A stretch of DNA of 9,402 nt from Bacteroidales bacterium UBA4772 (GTDB taxonomy: Bacteria; Bacteroidota; Bacteroidia; Bacteroidales; VadinHA17), in the NCBI GenBank assembly GCA_002403305.1, contig DHHM01000009.1, positions 1 through 9,402 of the forward strand. The letters are read 5' to 3'. Position numbers and translations under genes: made by a program. Positions 1 through 6,555 of this stretch are shown one piece after another. The notes under the pieces are model-generated. The model saw nothing but the letters and a program-made list of their open reading frames with translations, made no database searches and was not told where the DNA came from. The first letter of the stretch is position 1; every line of letters starts with the position of its first letter.

Positions 1-36
1 GGTACAATTTGTTGAAAATCTCAGAATATAATCGAG

Positions 37-57
37 AGGTTAGACTATTAACCTTTT
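37..57 (+). terminator. Possible intrinsic terminator of an upstream gene
   Basis: AGGTTA (37-42) and TAACCT (49-54) form a perfect 6-bp inverted repeat around a 6-nt loop, and the right arm runs into TTTT (54-57). Outer A-U and G-U pairs could lengthen the stem slightly. The shape fits a weak rho-independent terminator for a + strand gene that ends left of the window. The stem is short and AT-rich, so this is tentative. Confidence 0.3.
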
Positions 58-172
58 CAATAAGCTCCGATATGGCCTGTTCTGAAAGCAATACTTTTTT
101 TCTTTCAAAACTACATGCCTCATGTCTTATAAATCAAATTATTAGCCCTTATTTTATCAGAATAATCCCAAC

Positions 173-247
173 AATTGTTGATAATCTATCGGTTTTTTTG
201 AAAATCGGAAAAATACCCCATCGAATTAGTGCATTAATTGTTGATAA
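173..247. repeat. 12-bp direct repeat pair (AATTGTTGATAA)
   Basis: AATTGTTGATAA occurs exactly at 173-184 and again at 236-247, with starts 63 bp apart. The right copy contains the TTG that serves as the -33 element of the proposed promoter. The left copy lacks a matching -7 box at the right distance, so it is not simply a second promoter. The pair could be a regulator binding site or the remains of a small duplication; chance is also possible in DNA this AT-rich. Confidence 0.4.
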
Positions 248-270
248 CCCTTGGATTTTCTTTATTTTTG
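241..270 (+). promoter_or_regulatory. Bacteroidota-type promoter for the first lipoprotein gene
   Basis: TTG at 241-243 is followed, after 19 bp, by TATTTTTG at 263-270. The second box matches the Bacteroidota primary sigma factor -7 consensus TAnnTTTG exactly, and the spacing is the usual one. Transcription would begin around 275-278, about 25 bases before the ATG at 303. This placement supports starting the gene at 303 and not further upstream. No Shine-Dalgarno sequence precedes the ATG, which is normal for the phylum. Confidence 0.5.
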
Positions 271-302
271 GATACCAGCTAAATAGTTACAAAAGTAGTA
301 AG

Positions 303-815
303 ATGGGAAAGTTCAAGATATTATTTATTTTTCTTTTCACGTTAACCGCCTGCCAGACAGGTAATGAAAAATATATAGAAATGATTAAAAATGAGGGCCT
401 CGTCACTGAAATAGAGAGTTTTAATATTTCCTATGAGTTTAGGGATGGACCTTACACTTATCTTAATGTAGATATTCAAAGTAGAGACACACTAATCGAT
501 CTATCTTTGATATATCAGTCACGAGAGCCATTGATTGTTAAAAGATATTCGAAATATTACAAAGATAAAGAGCTAAAATATAATGTGATGGAATTTGATC
601 AAAATAAGGATAGTCTTTTCTGGATAAGATCATCAGATCCAAACGTGCCTTACAAAGAATTTGTATTTGGGGAATACAACTTTATGTACATCTATGACCT
701 GCTTACAGAAGGTCAACGTAGGTTTTTTGAGATGCATAGAGATTCGCTAGCAAAAGTAAGAGGCTTCTCGTTGCCTCCTTTACCGGAGCTAAGTGAGAAT
801 CCCGGTAAAATATAA
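303..815 (+). CDS. Small hypothetical lipoprotein, 170 aa
   Basis: I do not recognise this family. The ATG at 303 gives a lipoprotein signal peptide: positive residues at the start, a run of about ten hydrophobic residues, then the lipobox LTAC with the acylated cysteine near residue 16. The mature part is about 155 residues, rich in Tyr, Asp, Lys and Ser, with no membrane segment, no cysteine pair and no motif I can name; beta-rich secondary structure seems likely. It should be anchored in the outer or inner membrane facing the periplasm or surface. I see no obvious surface-export signal directly after the cysteine. The coding sequence is far more AT-rich than the rest of the window (14 G+C in the 60 bases at 541-600), which suggests recent acquisition or weak selection. 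The frame is open further upstream, but the lipobox and the promoter at 241-270 decide the start. Confidence 0.65.
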   Translation: MGKFKILFIFLFTLTACQTGNEKYIEMIKNEGLVTEIESFNISYEFRDGPYTYLNVDIQSRDTLIDLSLIYQSREPLIVKRYSKYYKDKELKYNVMEFDQNKDSLFWIRSSDPNVPYKEFVFGEYNFMYIYDLLTEGQRRFFEMHRDSLAKVRGFSLPPLPELSENPGKI

Positions 816-830
816 CAACGAATCTGCCAC

Positions 831-847
831 CTTTCAGTACATGAAAG
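831..847. other. Small inverted repeat between the two lipoprotein genes
   Basis: CTTTCA (831-836) and TGAAAG (842-847) are perfect inverted arms around a 5-nt loop, in the 56-bp gap between the lipoprotein genes. There is no T-tract after it, so it is a poor terminator candidate. It could be a small operator or chance. Confidence 0.2.
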
Positions 848-871
848 ACGCAACTTAAAATTACCAAGGAA

Positions 872-1798
872 ATGAAAAGAAGTCTGTTTTTTTCAGTGTT
901 GGCTTTCCTGGTTCTGTATTCCTGTGAAAAGAATCCGGTCGGAACAAAGTCCGGCCACCTGGTACTCACCGGAATTAAATCTGCCAAAGGAAGTGAGATG
1001 GTCACAATCGACCTCGATTCGGGATACGTTGAGACCAATCCTGTAAGCTGCTACATTCTGAGTTCAACGGTATATGATCCAAATACCGGCGGATACGGGT
1101 ATGTCAGCTGTGATACGGTGTTTACTCTTGTCAATACCGGTGACGGCAGTATAATCAGGTCAATCAGGCTCCCTGGCCTCATTTCAAGCGCTGTGATTGA
1201 CCCGGAGAACAATGTTCTTATCGGCACTTATGGCGAGTATGAATATGTACTTGACCCCGATAGTACAAACGGCGCTACGCTGCCCGTATTTCACACCTAT
1301 CTGCTTACAACTGACCTGGAGACAGGCGATATAGTATTAAACAAAGAGTTCAGCCTTGGTGATGGCGTTTATCTCTGCACTCACTTCTTCGACCCGGTGA
1401 ACCGGCTGTACATCCTTCAAAGGGCTGACAAAAGTCTGTTATATATAAATCCTGTCACAGGTTCATTGACGAAAACCGTAGAGCTTGCTGAGCCATTGAC
1501 AAATGTGGTCTATAACACTGATGAAAACAATATTATTGCTATGAGACCGGGAAGCGAAGAAGGAGAATATTACATTGATGTATATAATCCTTCGACGGGA
1601 GAGCTGATAAGCTCAAGCCCGGTCAACGGAATTGACGGTTATCATTACTGTATAGCCGCCTATGATCCGGTGACCAAATGCTACCTGGCTGTCAGCTCTG
1701 ATAACGAGGTGTTGTTTATTCTTCCGGAGACAGGAGAAATCGTGAAAACCGTTAAGCTCGATTATCCTCTCAGTGACATCAGATTTCTAAGAAAATAG
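872..1798 (+). CDS. Beta-propeller-like lipoprotein, 308 aa
   Basis: The protein starts with a lipoprotein signal peptide (MKRS, a hydrophobic stretch, then lipobox LYSC with Cys18). The rest is built from repeats of a beta-propeller type. A turn of the form xTG or DSG followed by a hydrophobic strand recurs near residues 50, 89, 151, 196, 242 and 287, the last four spaced about 45-46 residues apart. A second motif of the form (Y/F/I)DPxx recurs near 68, 109, 173 and 264, with a degenerate copy (YNTDEN) near 214. This fits about six blades of the YVTN/WD40-like or quinoprotein-like kind. Such lipoproteins often act as binding scaffolds on the cell surface or in the periplasm, but no ligand or enzyme residue can be named here. 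An AAGGA string ends one base before the ATG, too close to be a normal ribosome binding site. It may be co-transcribed with the gene 56 bp upstream. Base composition is close to 50% G+C, unlike that neighbour. Confidence 0.75.
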   Translation: MKRSLFFSVLAFLVLYSCEKNPVGTKSGHLVLTGIKSAKGSEMVTIDLDSGYVETNPVSCYILSSTVYDPNTGGYGYVSCDTVFTLVNTGDGSIIRSIRLPGLISSAVIDPENNVLIGTYGEYEYVLDPDSTNGATLPVFHTYLLTTDLETGDIVLNKEFSLGDGVYLCTHFFDPVNRLYILQRADKSLLYINPVTGSLTKTVELAEPLTNVVYNTDENNIIAMRPGSEEGEYYIDVYNPSTGELISSSPVNGIDGYHYCIAAYDPVTKCYLAVSSDNEVLFILPETGEIVKTVKLDYPLSDIRFLRK

Positions 1799-1809
1799 CT
1801 GGTGATTAA

Positions 1810-1821
1810 CCTGATATCAGG
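1810..1821. terminator. Palindrome between converging genes, possible weak terminator
   Basis: CCTGATATCAGG is a perfect 12-bp palindrome in the 60-bp gap between the + strand propeller lipoprotein and the - strand plug gene. As RNA it could fold only as a 4-bp stem with a 4-nt loop, on either strand, and no strong T-tract follows. Its place between two gene ends suggests a role in termination, but the evidence is thin. Confidence 0.2.
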
Positions 1822-1858
1822 CATTATTACCCGGATCGATAAACACTAACACGGAGGA

Positions 1859-3154
1859 TTACTGCCGGATATCACGGGTGTTTACCACGCTGACCCCGGT
1901 GAGACGGTCATACCTCTTGGTAGGATCACGGAAGTAGGTGAGAATCAGGTAGTCGTTCTCAGTCTCCCAGTGACTGCCCTCAAAGGCAAAGCCCTCCGGT
2001 TTGTCTGACCCTGAGGGGATGAAGGCATATTCATAGTTGTACCATCCCTGCTTCAGCAGCAGCGAGGCCTCATAGCACCCCCGTGAAGCATTCCATCGCA
2101 TCATGTTCTCCGGACCGTATCTCCAGCCGGTGAAGGCGCCGGCGACATATACCGAGCCTCCCTGCAGCTCACGGTGGGCAGGCAGGGTGAAGTATACCCG
2201 TACATAATCGGCATCCCTGTCCGGCTCGTCGCTCTCCTCCATCGCCACCCAGTACTTGCCGTTGAAGTCCTCATTGTAGAAATACTGCCTGAACTCCCGG
2301 TCGTCAGAGGGTATGAGGTAAGCATGATATATTCCGTTGACATACTCTATTGCCCGTACGTTCTGCCTGGTCTGCCTGATGGTCTTTATATCGAAGTACC
2401 TGAACTCGTTTCCGCCGGGCATCAGCGTCTTATCAGAGAGAGTGTTGAACTCCAGCCTGCCGCTGCCGACGAAATCGGGGTTGAGGCTGCTGCGGGCCCT
2501 GTCCCACCTGCCGTTCTGCATCACGGTGACGGTGACCTGCCTGTAGGGGTCAGTAACCGGCAGCGCTCCCAGGGAGACGGTGATCTCAGCCTGCTGATGC
2601 GTCTCCGTGGTGCCGGGCTTCATGGGCCTTCTGAAGGTGACGGCGGCTGAGGTGCTGCCCTCACTCACAAAGAAGCGCCTGGTGAGCAGGGGAGCATCGG
2701 GCTCCCCGTATGCCCATACCGTGATGACATAGTTACCAGAGACCAGGAACCTGATGTCATCATTGGGGAGACTCAGTGAGTAGTGAGTGTAGTTGACCTT
2801 CGTATTGAACGAGGGGAGGTAATTGGTTATCTGGTTCTCTTCAAAACCTTCGAGATAGTCGCTGGTGAAAAGGTCGCTGCTGTTCCAGTCGCGGTCACAG
2901 TGAGTGATGCGGTACCAGAGCGTACCCCCGTCACCGTCAATAACATCAAAGTGAAGTATCATCTCCTCACCGGATCCCGGTTGCACGAAGGGGTAGGCAA
3001 GTCTCCATCCGTCCTTCTCGAACCAGATGCTCTTCACATTCGGAGCACAATACTCGCCGGAAGAAAAATCCTGCGAAAAGGAAGAAAAGGTTCCTGCAAG
3101 AAGACATGCTATTGATAAACTTAATATTTTTATCGTTGTGAATTTTCTGTACAT
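1859..3154 (-). CDS. Type IX secretion system plug protein (DUF5103), 431 aa
   Basis: The protein belongs to the DUF5103 family. In Flavobacterium johnsoniae the family member called Plug closes the periplasmic side of the giant SprA (Sov) translocon channel of the type IX secretion system. The ATG at 3154 gives a signal peptide (Lys residues, a hydrophobic core, probable cleavage after SFSQ near residue 28). Conserved family blocks, numbered from this start: CDRDWN (86-91) followed by a SDYLEGF block, YTHY (about 122-125), NGRWDRA (214-220), GGNEFRYFD (247-255), ADYVRVYF (about 315-322), YVAGAFTGW (336-344), LKQGWYNYEYAF (367-378) and TENDYLIL (398-405). The N-terminal part matches the first plug domain, and the C-terminal hundred residues resemble an early-set/CBM-like beta-sandwich. 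Length is normal. The frame is open to 3211 on the minus strand, but that extension would bury the signal peptide. No other T9SS gene lies nearby, which is usual because T9SS genes are scattered. Confidence 0.88.
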   Translation of the reverse strand: MYRKFTTIKILSLSIACLLAGTFSSFSQDFSSGEYCAPNVKSIWFEKDGWRLAYPFVQPGSGEEMILHFDVIDGDGGTLWYRITHCDRDWNSSDLFTSDYLEGFEENQITNYLPSFNTKVNYTHYSLSLPNDDIRFLVSGNYVITVWAYGEPDAPLLTRRFFVSEGSTSAAVTFRRPMKPGTTETHQQAEITVSLGALPVTDPYRQVTVTVMQNGRWDRARSSLNPDFVGSGRLEFNTLSDKTLMPGGNEFRYFDIKTIRQTRQNVRAIEYVNGIYHAYLIPSDDREFRQYFYNEDFNGKYWVAMEESDEPDRDADYVRVYFTLPAHRELQGGSVYVAGAFTGWRYGPENMMRWNASRGCYEASLLLKQGWYNYEYAFIPSGSDKPEGFAFEGSHWETENDYLILTYFRDPTKRYDRLTGVSVVNTRDIRQ

Positions 3155-3178
3155 AACTAATAATTCAGGCCTAAAGTA

Positions 3179-3212
3179 CAAATATCTTGCCGGATCGCAA
3201 TACCACCCCAAA
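3179..3212 (-). promoter_or_regulatory. Possible promoter for the plug gene
   Basis: Reading the minus strand, TTTG (3212-3209) is followed after 22 bp by GATATTTG (3186-3179), one mismatch from the Bacteroidota -7 consensus TAnnTTTG. Transcription would begin near 3172, about 18 bases before the ATG at 3154. The spacing is slightly long, so this is a moderate candidate. Confidence 0.35.
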
Positions 3213-3310
3213 ACTTATGTTCTGTTGTGATTTTTATTATCTCTGCCTGTGATGTATTTAACATTGTATTAATATTGTAGTCTCAATCGAACCAAGTTGT
3301 ATTTCTATAT
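3213..3310 (+). promoter_or_regulatory. Upstream region of the nqr operon
   Basis: The operon promoter should lie here, divergent from that of the plug gene. Two overlapping-range -7 candidates are visible, TAACATTG (3259-3266) and TAATATTG (3270-3277), each one mismatch from TAnnTTTG. Neither has a TTG at the usual 19-21 bp upstream, so I cannot choose between them. No operator-like inverted repeat and no Shine-Dalgarno sequence is evident before the nqrA ATG. Confidence 0.3.
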
Positions 3311-4663
3311 ATGTCAACAGTCATCAGATTACGTAAAGGACTGAACATCAAGCTTGCCGGTAAGGCTGAGAAGATTCTTCTTCCGGAGACAGCCGTTGAC
3401 CGTTTTGGCGTCAGGTTTGCCGATTTCCCCGGTCTGACAGCGAGGCTTGAGGTCAGGGAGGGTGACAAGGTCATGGCGGGCACAGCCCTCTTTCATGACA
3501 AGGCTTACCCTGAGATAAAGTATGTTTCACCTGTCAGCGGGGTGGTCAGGGAGATCATCCGCGGCGAAAAGCGGGTGCTTACCGAGGTTGTCATTGACCG
3601 TGACAGGGATGACCGGGTTGATTTCGGCGTCGCCGATCCTCTCAAGATGACGCGTGAGGCGGTGACGGAGAGGCTTCTCAGCTCGGGAATGTGGCCCCTG
3701 TTGCGTCAGAGACCCTATCATATCGTCGCCCGTCCCGGCACTGCCCCCAGGGCAGTTTTCATCTCTGCCTTTGACACTGCGCCGCTGGCTCCCGATATAG
3801 ATTTCATCATGGCCAACGTGCACGGCAATCATCTTCAGACCGGCATCAATGTGCTCTCGCGCCTTACCGATGGTAAGATACACCTCTCGCAGGAGGCCGG
3901 GGGATCGAGGGTGGCCGAGGTGAAGAACCTCACAGGCGTAGAGTTTCACCAGTTTTCAGGGCCTCATCCGGCCGGCAATGTTGGCATTCAGATACATCAT
4001 ATTGAGCCGGTATCAAAGAATGAGGTGGTCTGGACCGTTGACATCCAGGATGTGGTGGCCCTGGGCCGTCTCTTCGACACCGGCTTCCATGACCGCGAAC
4101 GTATCATAGCCCTGGCGGGTAGCGGGGTGCTGCATCCCAAGTATCACCGCATCACACCGGGAGCCTCAGTGGGTGGCATCCTGAAGGCGAATCTCGGGGA
4201 GGGCAACCACAGGGTCATCAGCGGCAATGTGCTTACCGGCAGGAGAATTGCTGCCGACGGCTCCTTGGGTTTCTATGACAACATGGTCACCGTGCTGCCC
4301 GAGGGCGACTACCACGAGCTGTTGGGATGGGCCACACCCGGACTGAAGAAATTCAGCTACTGGAGGAGCTTCGTCTCCAAATTGCTTCCGCGGAAGGATT
4401 ATGAGATGGACACCAACCTTCACGGCGGCCGCAGGGCCTTTGTCATGACCGGTCACTATGAGAATGTGCTGCCGATGGATATATATCCTATCTACCTCAT
4501 CAAGGCGATCATGGCCGGGGACGTTGAACAGATGGAAAACCTGGGCATATACGAGGTGGCGGAGGAGGACTTTGCACTGTGCGAGTACATAGACCCTTCC
4601 AAGAGCGAGTTACAGGAGATCATCCGCAGCGGGATCAACCTGATGATAAAAGAGATGAACTAA
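3311..4663 (+). CDS. nqrA: Na+-translocating NADH:quinone reductase subunit A
   Basis: NqrA is the large peripheral cytoplasmic subunit of the sodium-pumping NADH:quinone oxidoreductase (EC 7.2.1.1). It sits against NqrB and contributes to the quinone-binding region; it carries no redox cofactor. The 450-aa length is close to the usual 446-450. Family features are clear: the N-terminal lead RLRKGLNIKLAG (6-17), the barrel-sandwich part with YVSPVSGVVREI (71-82), DTAPLAPDIDF (155-165), the conserved GPHPAGNVGIQIHHIEP block (217-233), an SLBB-like region around 265-320, and the C-terminal block from C424 onward (CEYIDPSK) that aligns with the part of the fold shared with RnfC. There are no iron-sulfur motifs, as expected for NqrA rather than RnfC. 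It is the first gene of a six-gene operon; nqrB follows after 19 bp. No Shine-Dalgarno sequence is seen before its ATG. Confidence 0.97.
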   Translation: MSTVIRLRKGLNIKLAGKAEKILLPETAVDRFGVRFADFPGLTARLEVREGDKVMAGTALFHDKAYPEIKYVSPVSGVVREIIRGEKRVLTEVVIDRDRDDRVDFGVADPLKMTREAVTERLLSSGMWPLLRQRPYHIVARPGTAPRAVFISAFDTAPLAPDIDFIMANVHGNHLQTGINVLSRLTDGKIHLSQEAGGSRVAEVKNLTGVEFHQFSGPHPAGNVGIQIHHIEPVSKNEVVWTVDIQDVVALGRLFDTGFHDRERIIALAGSGVLHPKYHRITPGASVGGILKANLGEGNHRVISGNVLTGRRIAADGSLGFYDNMVTVLPEGDYHELLGWATPGLKKFSYWRSFVSKLLPRKDYEMDTNLHGGRRAFVMTGHYENVLPMDIYPIYLIKAIMAGDVEQMENLGIYEVAEEDFALCEYIDPSKSELQEIIRSGINLMIKEMN

Positions 4664-4668
4664 TTAAA

Positions 4669-4688
4669 GCAATGAGTCTGCAATGAGT
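4669..4688 (+). repeat. Duplicated start-codon context at nqrB
   Basis: GCAATGAGT occurs at 4669-4677 and again at 4680-4688, a tandem repeat with an 11-bp period. The second copy holds the nqrB start codon. The first copy opens a four-codon frame (ATG AGT CTG CAA TGA, 4672-4686) whose stop overlaps the nqrB ATG as ATGA. This could help reinitiation or translational coupling, or be a harmless slippage duplication. Confidence 0.5.
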
Positions 4689-5840
4689 TTCCTGCTAGAT
4701 AAAATGAAGAAGATGGAGCCCCTCTTTGAAAAGGGAGGGCGCTTTGAGAAGCTGCGTTCCGTCTATGACGGCTTCGCAACCTTCCTGTACGTTCCCGACC
4801 AGGTTACTTCCAGGGGCGCACATATCAGAGACTATATGGATATGAAGCGCACAATGATCATAGTGGTCATCGCGCTGATCCCGGCCTTGCTGTTCGGGTC
4901 ATACAACATCGGACTGCAGCATACCAGGGCCTTCGGCATCGTTGACTGGTCGCTGATGCAGATGTTCTGGTTCGGCTTCCTGAAGATCCTTCCGCTGATA
5001 ATCGTGAGTTATGTTACGGGACTGGGCATTGAGTTCGTTGCTGCCCAGATACGCGGACATGAGATCAATGAGGGTTATCTCGTCACCGGCATGCTGATAC
5101 CTCTCATCATGCCTATAGATGTGCCTCTGTGGATGCTTGCCGTCTCGGTGGCGTTCGCCGTTATCATCGGCAAGGAGATATTTGGCGGCACCGGTATGAA
5201 CATACTCAACCCAGCACTCACAGCCCGTGCCTTCCTCTTCTTTAGCTACCCGGCATGGATGAGCGGTGACACTGTATGGATCGAGGGGCTTACAAAGGGG
5301 GGAGCTATTGACGCTTTCTCCGGTGCTACACCGCTCGCGGTGGCGAAGCTTGACGGCATTGCCCGGATGCCCTCAGCGATGGAGATGTTTGTCGGTACCA
5401 TACCCGGGTCCGTGGGCGAGACGTCGGTCATCGCCATACTGATAGGAGCCCTGATACTGCTGGTTACCGGAGTGGGCAGCTGGCGAATTATGCTGAGCAT
5501 GACCCTCGGCGCACTGGGCATGGGACTGCTGCTCAATCTTACGGGAGGGAACGCTTATATGCAGATACCGGCATACTACCACCTGATAATGGGTGGCTTT
5601 GCCTTCGGCGCTGTCTTCATGGCCACCGACCCGGTATCGGCAGCACAGACAAACACCGGGAAGTATATTTACGGGGCGCTGACAGGTATACTGGTCGTGA
5701 TAATCAGGGTCTTCAACCCGGCATACCCTGAGGGGACCATGCTGGCGATACTGCTGATGAACGTGATGGCTCCGCTGATTGACCATTATGTGGTGCAGGC
5801 CAACATCAGGAGAAGGGTAAAACGAGTAAGGACAGCTTAA
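4683..5840 (+). CDS. nqrB: Na+-translocating NADH:quinone reductase subunit B
   Basis: NqrB is the main membrane subunit; it binds covalent FMN and riboflavin, forms the quinone site with NqrA and provides much of the sodium path. The 385-aa protein is about 30 residues shorter than the Vibrio form but has a cytoplasmic N-terminus (1-56) and about ten hydrophobic segments (first near 57-75, last near 351-366). The flavinylation motif SGAT is at 213-216, so FMN should be attached to Thr216 (Thr236 in Vibrio cholerae). Other conserved blocks are HEINEGYLVTG (126-136), GKEIFGGTGMNILNPALTARA (163-183) and ATDPVSA (314-320). Asp367 in the C-terminal APLIDH block has the same distance from the C-terminus as the sodium-related Asp397 of V. 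cholerae. Glu117 in GLGIE probably matches Glu144. The ATG at 4683 follows a duplicated start context. The nqrC start lies 11 bp after the stop. Confidence 0.97.
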   Translation: MSFLLDKMKKMEPLFEKGGRFEKLRSVYDGFATFLYVPDQVTSRGAHIRDYMDMKRTMIIVVIALIPALLFGSYNIGLQHTRAFGIVDWSLMQMFWFGFLKILPLIIVSYVTGLGIEFVAAQIRGHEINEGYLVTGMLIPLIMPIDVPLWMLAVSVAFAVIIGKEIFGGTGMNILNPALTARAFLFFSYPAWMSGDTVWIEGLTKGGAIDAFSGATPLAVAKLDGIARMPSAMEMFVGTIPGSVGETSVIAILIGALILLVTGVGSWRIMLSMTLGALGMGLLLNLTGGNAYMQIPAYYHLIMGGFAFGAVFMATDPVSAAQTNTGKYIYGALTGILVVIIRVFNPAYPEGTMLAILLMNVMAPLIDHYVVQANIRRRVKRVRTA

Positions 5841-5851
5841 CAAACCGCGAG

Positions 5852-6553
5852 ATGAAAGATTTCAGCAACAGATATATAATGGTCTTCTCGGTGGTGATGA
5901 TTGTCTCCGTCGCCATCCTCCTCTCCCTCACGGCGCTGCTGCTGCAGCCCAGGCAGGAGAAGAATGTAGAAGTGGAGAAGAAGATGAATATTCTCTCCTC
6001 GATTAATGTCACCTCAACCAAGGCAGATGCTGTTGAGCTCTATGACAAATATATAAGGGAGAGCTATGTGATCAACATTGAAGGCGAACACCTGGAGGGC
6101 GTTGACGCCTTCACCGTGGGACTTCGTGCCGAGCAGAAGAAACCGCTGGCAGAACAGTACCTGCCCGTATTCATTGCAGTGGACGACAGGGGCGACACCC
6201 TTCACATCCTGCCACTGGAGGGCAAGGGACTCTGGGGCCCGATCTGGGGATACGTCGCACTGAAGGAGGATCTCTCGACCATTGACGGAGTCACGTTCGA
6301 CCACCAGGGCGAGACACCGGGACTGGGCGCCGAGATCAACACCACCGCCTTCGAGAGCCAGTTCCTGAATAAAAGCCTCTTTCGCGACGGCAGTTTCTTC
6401 GGGATAAAGGTGGTCAAGGGCGGCGCTGACCCTCAGAGCAGTCATGAGGTTGACGCCATCTCCGGAGGCACCATCACCAGCAAGGGGCTGGAGGCGATGG
6501 TTCACGACGGGCTTATAAAATATGAGAAATACCTCAGCAAAAACAGGAAGTAG
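5852..6553 (+). CDS. nqrC: Na+-translocating NADH:quinone reductase subunit C
   Basis: NqrC has one N-terminal membrane helix (about 9-31) and a large periplasmic FMN-binding domain. It receives electrons from the NqrD/NqrE iron-sulfur site and passes them to the FMN of NqrB. The protein is 233 aa, a little shorter than the roughly 257 aa of Vibrio. Visible blocks are the GKGLWGPIWGYVAL segment (124-137), GETPGLGAEI (153-162) and the C-terminal flavinylation site HEVDAISGGTITSKG (198-212). The FMN acceptor should be Thr207. The motif here is SGGT, with Gly where most NqrC/RnfG proteins have Ala (SGAT); Asp201, the first Gly and the Thr recognised by the transferase ApbE are kept, so the site is probably functional. 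ApbE itself must be encoded elsewhere. nqrD begins 2 bp after the stop, suggesting tight translational coupling. Confidence 0.96.
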   Translation: MKDFSNRYIMVFSVVMIVSVAILLSLTALLLQPRQEKNVEVEKKMNILSSINVTSTKADAVELYDKYIRESYVINIEGEHLEGVDAFTVGLRAEQKKPLAEQYLPVFIAVDDRGDTLHILPLEGKGLWGPIWGYVALKEDLSTIDGVTFDHQGETPGLGAEINTTAFESQFLNKSLFRDGSFFGIKVVKGGADPQSSHEVDAISGGTITSKGLEAMVHDGLIKYEKYLSKNRK

Positions 6554-6555
6554 AT

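Larger units (their letters stand above)
1..302. other. AT-rich intergenic region
   Basis: This stretch is non-coding as far as I can tell. One frame happens to stay open through it, but the translation has no recognisable character, would start at TTG, and would place a good lipoprotein signal peptide about 98 residues inside the protein. What can be seen in it is a terminator-like hairpin near 37-57, a 12-bp direct repeat (173-184 and 236-247) and a Bacteroidota-type promoter (241-270). No tRNA or other structured RNA is apparent. Confidence 0.6.

Noticed and set aside
9..302. Upstream extension of the first lipoprotein gene (TTG start at 9)
   Set aside because: It would bury a clear lipoprotein signal peptide and a consensus promoter inside the coding region, and its translation has no protein-like character.
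703..1038. 111-codon open frame on the - strand across the two lipoprotein genes
   Set aside because: It overlaps both lipoprotein coding regions, including the lipobox of the second, and has no features of its own.
2174..2650. 158-codon open frame on the + strand inside the plug gene
   Set aside because: Antisense shadow of a well-conserved DUF5103 gene; no family features and no start signals.
3155..3211. 19-residue N-terminal extension of the plug protein
   Set aside because: The signal peptide begins at the ATG at 3154, and a promoter candidate overlaps the extension.
5373..5843. 156-codon open frame on the - strand opposite nqrB
   Set aside because: Antisense shadow of nqrB, rich in His and Gln as expected from reversed membrane-protein codons.
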